From contig CANMTU010000001.1 in the NCBI GenBank assembly GCA_947501005.1, forward strand, positions 1,636,501 to 1,700,500: DNA of 64,000 bases. The letters run 5' to 3'. The notes beneath the pieces are model-generated. The model searched no databases and had not been told where the DNA came from. It saw only the letters and a program-made list of their open reading frames with translations. The translations under genes were made by a program, and so were the position numbers. Of this stretch, positions 60,813 to 64,000 are shown piece after piece. Origin of the DNA: an uncultured Erythrobacter sp. (GTDB taxonomy: Bacteria; Pseudomonadota; Alphaproteobacteria; Sphingomonadales; Sphingomonadaceae). Position 1 is the stretch's first letter; the number at the start of each line of letters is the position of its first letter.

Positions 60813-61540
60813 GCGGGGCGCAATACGACCTGTGGTACTGGCCCTCGATCCAGGGACGCGGGGAATTTGTACGCGTGTTCATGGCCGCCGCCGAGCTGCA
60901 ATGGCGGGACCGGGCGCGGGACGGTGATGCGCAGGCGCTGGTCGAGGATATGGAACGGCGGGCGGAGAGTGGGCAATTCGCTCCCTACGCCCCGCCCTAT
61001 CTGGTCGAGCGGGACAGCGATTTCGCCATCGCGCAGGTGGCGCATATCGTCAGCTGGCTGACCGGCAAGCACGATCTCGGCTCGGGCGACGAGCGGACCG
61101 ACCTGCACCTCATCCAGCTCCAGCTCACTATCACCGACATCGTCGCCGAGGTGCATGACGTCCACCACCCCATCGCCGGTAGCCTTTATTACGACGACCA
61201 GAAGGATGCTGCGTCCCGCGCGGCCAAGGCGTTTCGCGAGGAGCGGATGCCGAAATATTTCGACCATTTCCGGCAGGCGCTGCAAGTCAACGAGGGGCCG
61301 TTCGTGCTGGGTAAGCGGTGGAGCCATGTCGACACCTCGCTGTTCCAGCTTGTCGCAGGACTGCGCTATGCCTTTCCGCAGCGGATGGAGCGGTTGGAAA
61401 GCGACTATCCCGAACTCGTCACATGCCACGATGCGGTCGCAAAGATCGAAGGCGTCGCCCGCTATCTGGACTCGGAGCGTAGAATAGCGTTCAACGAGGA
61501 TGGCATCTTCCGCCACTACGAGGAGTTGGACGCTGCATGA
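60809..61540 (+). CDS. Glutathione S-transferase-like protein
   Basis: A 243-residue protein with YDLWYWPSIQGRGEFVRVFM (thioredoxin-like N-terminus), PPYLVERDSDFAIAQVAHIV (the usual SQ-S/A position) and an all-helical C-terminal domain (HLIQLQLTITDIVAEVHDVHH, FVLGKRWSHVDTSLFQLVAGL). It resembles GSTs, but substrate and activity are unknown. Coupled to bolA and pirin by 4-base overlaps. Confidence 0.8.
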   Translation: MSGAQYDLWYWPSIQGRGEFVRVFMAAAELQWRDRARDGDAQALVEDMERRAESGQFAPYAPPYLVERDSDFAIAQVAHIVSWLTGKHDLGSGDERTDLHLIQLQLTITDIVAEVHDVHHPIAGSLYYDDQKDAASRAAKAFREERMPKYFDHFRQALQVNEGPFVLGKRWSHVDTSLFQLVAGLRYAFPQRMERLESDYPELVTCHDAVAKIEGVARYLDSERRIAFNEDGIFRHYEELDAA

Positions 61541-62427
61541 GCGTATTCGAGCAGTTGTTGACGCCGACGACCCACGATCTCGGCCAGTTCCAGGTTCGCC
61601 GGGTGCTGCCTGCGAAGAAGCGATCCATGGTCGGCCCCTTCATCTTCATCGATGAATTCGGCCCAGCGCAGCTCGATCTAGGCACGGGCATGGATGTACG
61701 CCCCCATCCGCATATCAATCTTTCCACCGTCACCTGGCTGTTCCAAGGCGCGATCGACCACCGCGACAGCATCGGCAGTTTCTCCACCATCCGGCCCGGG
61801 CAGGTCAACCTGATGACGGCGGGGCGCGGCATCGTGCATTCGGAACGCTCGCCCCAGGCAGAGCGTGATGCCGGGCCGAAGCTCTACGGAATGCAGACCT
61901 GGCTCGCCTTGCCGGACGGCCGCGAGGAGATCGACCCTGCGTTCGAGGCGATTACCGATCTCCCCGTGGTCGAGGATGGTCGCGCCCGCGCCATCGTCAT
62001 CATGGGAGACCTGTGGGGCGAGCGTGCGGCGACCACCACCCATGCCGGCACCATCTATGCCGAAATCGTGCTGGAGGCGGGCGGCTGCATCCCGCTGGAA
62101 GACGACGCCGACGAGCGCGCTGTGATGCTGGTCGGCGGGGAGGCGAGCGTCGATGGCCACCAGCTCGAACCCTTCCAGCTTTCGGTGCTCGCACCCGGCA
62201 AGGAGCTGACGCTGGCCAGCGACAGTGGCGGGCGGGTCATGCTGCTGGGCGGCGAGGCGTTCGAGACGCGGCGGCACGCATGGTGGAACTTCGTCAGTTC
62301 CAGCAAGGAACGGATCGAACAGGCCAAGGAAGACTGGCGCGAACGCCGTTTCGCCGAGGTGCCGGGCGACAGCGAGGAGCGCATCCCCCTGCCCGAGGGC
62401 GCGCCCAAGACGGTGACCTATCCATGA
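61537..62427 (+). CDS. Pirin family protein
   Basis: A 296-residue bicupin. GPFIFIDEFGPAQLDLGTGM, RPHPHINLSTVTWLFQGAID and MTAGRGIVHSERSPQ carry the pirin metal site (two His in HPHINL, then His and Glu in IVHSE). Pirins are iron-containing; some act as quercetinases, others interact with regulators. The start overlaps the GST gene's stop (ATGA), and its own stop overlaps the SDR start. Confidence 0.9.
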   Translation: MSVFEQLLTPTTHDLGQFQVRRVLPAKKRSMVGPFIFIDEFGPAQLDLGTGMDVRPHPHINLSTVTWLFQGAIDHRDSIGSFSTIRPGQVNLMTAGRGIVHSERSPQAERDAGPKLYGMQTWLALPDGREEIDPAFEAITDLPVVEDGRARAIVIMGDLWGERAATTTHAGTIYAEIVLEAGGCIPLEDDADERAVMLVGGEASVDGHQLEPFQLSVLAPGKELTLASDSGGRVMLLGGEAFETRRHAWWNFVSSSKERIEQAKEDWRERRFAEVPGDSEERIPLPEGAPKTVTYP

Positions 62428-63248
62428 TCGGCAACAGCCAGCAATTCGCCAACCAGACCGCGTGGATCACCGGCGCTTCCAGCGGCATCGGTGCCGCACT
62501 CGCCCGCGACCTTGCGGGGCGCGGCGCCGCGCTTATCCTGTCGGGCCGCGATGAGGGGCGCCTGCGCGACGTGGCCGCATCGCTCGACACCGATACGCTG
62601 GTTTTGCCGTTCGACGTGCGCGACGAGGCGGCGATGCAGGACGCGACCGCCGAGGCGACGTCATGGCGGCAAGGCGTCGACATCTTCGTCGCCAATGCCG
62701 GCATCTCGCAGCGCAGCGAAGCGGTCGATACCGCGATGCAAGTCTATCGCGACATCATCGACATCGATCTTGTCGCGCAGATCGCCGCGACACAGGCCTT
62801 ACTGCCCCATTTCACACAACGGGGGAGCGGGCGGCTGGTGTTCATCAGTTCGATCGCCGGCAAGGTCGGCGTGCCGCTGCGCACAGCCTATTGCGCGGCG
62901 AAGCACGGGCTGATCGGCTATGCCGATGCCCTACGCGCAGAATTGAGCCAGAGCGGCATTCGCGTCCATGTCGTGTGCCCCGGCTCGGTCGCGACCGAGG
63001 TCAGCCGCAATGCACTCAATGCCGACGGTTCGCGCCGCGGTACCAGCGACAAGGCGATCGACGAGGGCATTCCGCCGGCCGACGCGGCGCGCGCGATCGT
63101 CGATGCGATGGCCGAAGGCACGCGCGAGATCATCGTCGCGCGCGGCGCGGAAGAACGCATGGGCAAGGCCCGCCGCACTTCCGATGCCCTGTTCGATCAG
63201 GTCGCGGAGATGGTCGCCAAGGGCTACATGCAGAAGATGAAGGCTTGA
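62424..63248 (+). CDS. SDR-family oxidoreductase
   Basis: A 274-residue short-chain dehydrogenase: AWITGASSGIGAALARDLAG, FVANAGISQRSEAV (NAG), VFISSIAGKVGVPLRTAYCAAKHGL with catalytic Ser, Tyr and Lys. The C-terminal part after residue 190 is a short substrate loop with an unusual RRTSDALFDQ tail. Substrate unknown. It is 2 bases before the next gene and overlaps pirin by 4. Confidence 0.88.
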   Translation: MIGNSQQFANQTAWITGASSGIGAALARDLAGRGAALILSGRDEGRLRDVAASLDTDTLVLPFDVRDEAAMQDATAEATSWRQGVDIFVANAGISQRSEAVDTAMQVYRDIIDIDLVAQIAATQALLPHFTQRGSGRLVFISSIAGKVGVPLRTAYCAAKHGLIGYADALRAELSQSGIRVHVVCPGSVATEVSRNALNADGSRRGTSDKAIDEGIPPADAARAIVDAMAEGTREIIVARGAEERMGKARRTSDALFDQVAEMVAKGYMQKMKA

Positions 63249-63250
63249 GG

Positions 63251-64000
63251 ATGGACGCGAAGCGGATCGCCCTGCCGAACGGCATCGAACTCGATGTCAC
63301 CGATGTGGGGCCCGAGGATGCACCGGCGCTGATCTTCCTGCATGGCTTTCCCGAGAACCGCCACAGTTGGCGGCACCAGATCGCACATTTCTCCGACCGC
63401 TTCCGCTGCATCGCGCCCGACCAGCGCGGCTATGCCGGATCGTCGAAGCCTGAAGGTGTCGAGAACTATTCGCCCGACAAGCTGGTGGGCGATGTATTCC
63501 TGCTCGCCGCCGCGCTCGGCATCGAACGGTTCACTATCGTCGGCCAAGACTGGGGCGGTGCGCTCGCATGGGGCGTGGCGCTGGCCGGGCAGGAGAGCGG
63601 CACCGTCACCCGCGCGATCATCGCCAACGCGCCGCATCCCGCGATCTTCCAGACCCTGCTTTACACCAGCCCGACCCAGCGCGAGGCCAGCCAATACATG
63701 CGCGGTTTCCGCGACCCCGCGAACGATGCGCTGGTGCGCGAAGGGGGTTTGAAGGCGTTGCTCGAACAGGAAATCCGCTGGGAAGCGTCGGACCGGATGG
63801 AGCTGGCCGAACGCGAACGGCTATGCGCGCAATGGGAGGACCGCGAGGCTGCCTTCGCCATGCTCAACTGGTATCGCGCCAGCCCGGTCACCATTCCGCC
63901 GCTCGATGCGCTTTACGAGCTGCCCGCCGGCTATACACCGCGCGAAGCCCCGCCCCTGCGCATTCCAACGCTGGTGATGTGGGGGATGGACGATCTTGCT
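63251..64000 (+). CDS. Epoxide hydrolase-type alpha/beta hydrolase, cut by window end
   Basis: The first 250 residues, no stop before the window end. ALIFLHGFPENRHSWRHQ (HGFP), APDQRGYAGSSKP, and TIVGQDWGGALAWGVALA with Asp nucleophile match epoxide hydrolases. The acid and His would be further on (LVMWGMDDLA begins the acid region). It is the last visible member of the bolA-GST-pirin-SDR set and is similar in type to the gene at 44993-45964. Confidence 0.88.
   Translation, partial: MDAKRIALPNGIELDVTDVGPEDAPALIFLHGFPENRHSWRHQIAHFSDRFRCIAPDQRGYAGSSKPEGVENYSPDKLVGDVFLLAAALGIERFTIVGQDWGGALAWGVALAGQESGTVTRAIIANAPHPAIFQTLLYTSPTQREASQYMRGFRDPANDALVREGGLKALLEQEIRWEASDRMELAERERLCAQWEDREAAFAMLNWYRASPVTIPPLDALYELPAGYTPREAPPLRIPTLVMWGMDDLA

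Noticed and set aside
1..64000. tRNA, rRNA, insertion sequences, integrases, prophage or toxin-antitoxin genes
   Set aside because: I looked for them on both strands and found none that I can support. Intergenic gaps are short, and the compact coding looks uniform.

Overview
The window is about 64 kb of gene-dense, high-GC DNA. It looks like a chromosomal segment from an alphaproteobacterium of the order Sphingomonadales, most likely an Erythrobacteraceae-type organism. That placement is inferred from protein types and gene order, not from a database search. The supporting content includes HdaA beside purMN, DUF2794 beside cysE, lptD-surA-pdxA, an aa3 oxidase cluster (ctaC-ctaD, ctaB-ctaG-ctaE-SURF1), and a CobS-type AAA+ protein near J-domain and BolA genes. 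I found no rRNA, tRNA, CRISPR array, insertion sequence, integrase or prophage gene. Coding density is very high, with many 1-8 nt overlaps, and no gene-free stretch exceeds about 300 bases.

Layout. 1-8.4 kb: end of a prolyl-oligopeptidase-type gene, a small HNH protein, glmU, gph, an SDR enzyme, membrane proteins, DUF2794-cysE, hdaA and an exported unknown. 8.5-12.4 kb: purM, a purN fused to a YjbR-like domain, a small membrane protein, a sulfotransferase and a SnoaL-like protein. 12.5-15.6 kb (minus): pepA, DUF2256, holC, a lipoprotein and ndk. 15.7-20.7 kb: lptD-surA-pdxA, for outer-membrane assembly plus vitamin B6. 20.7-23.8 kb: ubiA, rsmE, gshA. 23.8-28.1 kb (minus): BamB-like lipoprotein, YfgM-like TPR protein, glycosyltransferase, alpha/beta hydrolase. 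28.2-36 kb: selO, an AstD-type dehydrogenase, a glycine-zipper protein, rarD, pyrC, ygfZ, a TetR regulator and a GNAT enzyme. 36-37 kb: rplU-rpmA, followed by three consecutive hairpins.

37.7-48.9 kb is a run of 15 genes on the minus strand. It starts with ctaC-ctaD, a terminator and an epoxide-hydrolase-like gene. It continues with ctaB, a 40-residue CoxF-like gene, ctaG, ctaE, DUF983 and SURF1, then thrC, an RlmI-like methyltransferase, folB, a protein of unknown function, moaD and moaE. 49.1-55.7 kb (plus) holds pyrE-pdxJ-(membrane)-acpS-lepB-(AI-2E transporter)-(DUF3089)-ruvX and two hot-dog thioesterases. 55.7-60.5 kb holds a class A penicillin-binding protein, cobS, an MpaB-type oxygenase and a J-domain gene. 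60.5-64 kb (plus) is a tightly overlapping set of bolA, a GST-like gene, pirin, an SDR and an epoxide hydrolase cut by the window end.

The region is mostly core genome, and I see no convincing new defence or mobile system. The points most worth a second look are the bolA-GST-pirin-SDR-epoxide hydrolase operon, the purN-YjbR fusion, the pterin-linked cluster containing an unknown protein, genes whose only good start appears to be CTG overlapping the previous stop, convergent gene pairs that share a four-base stop, and the hairpin array after rpmA.
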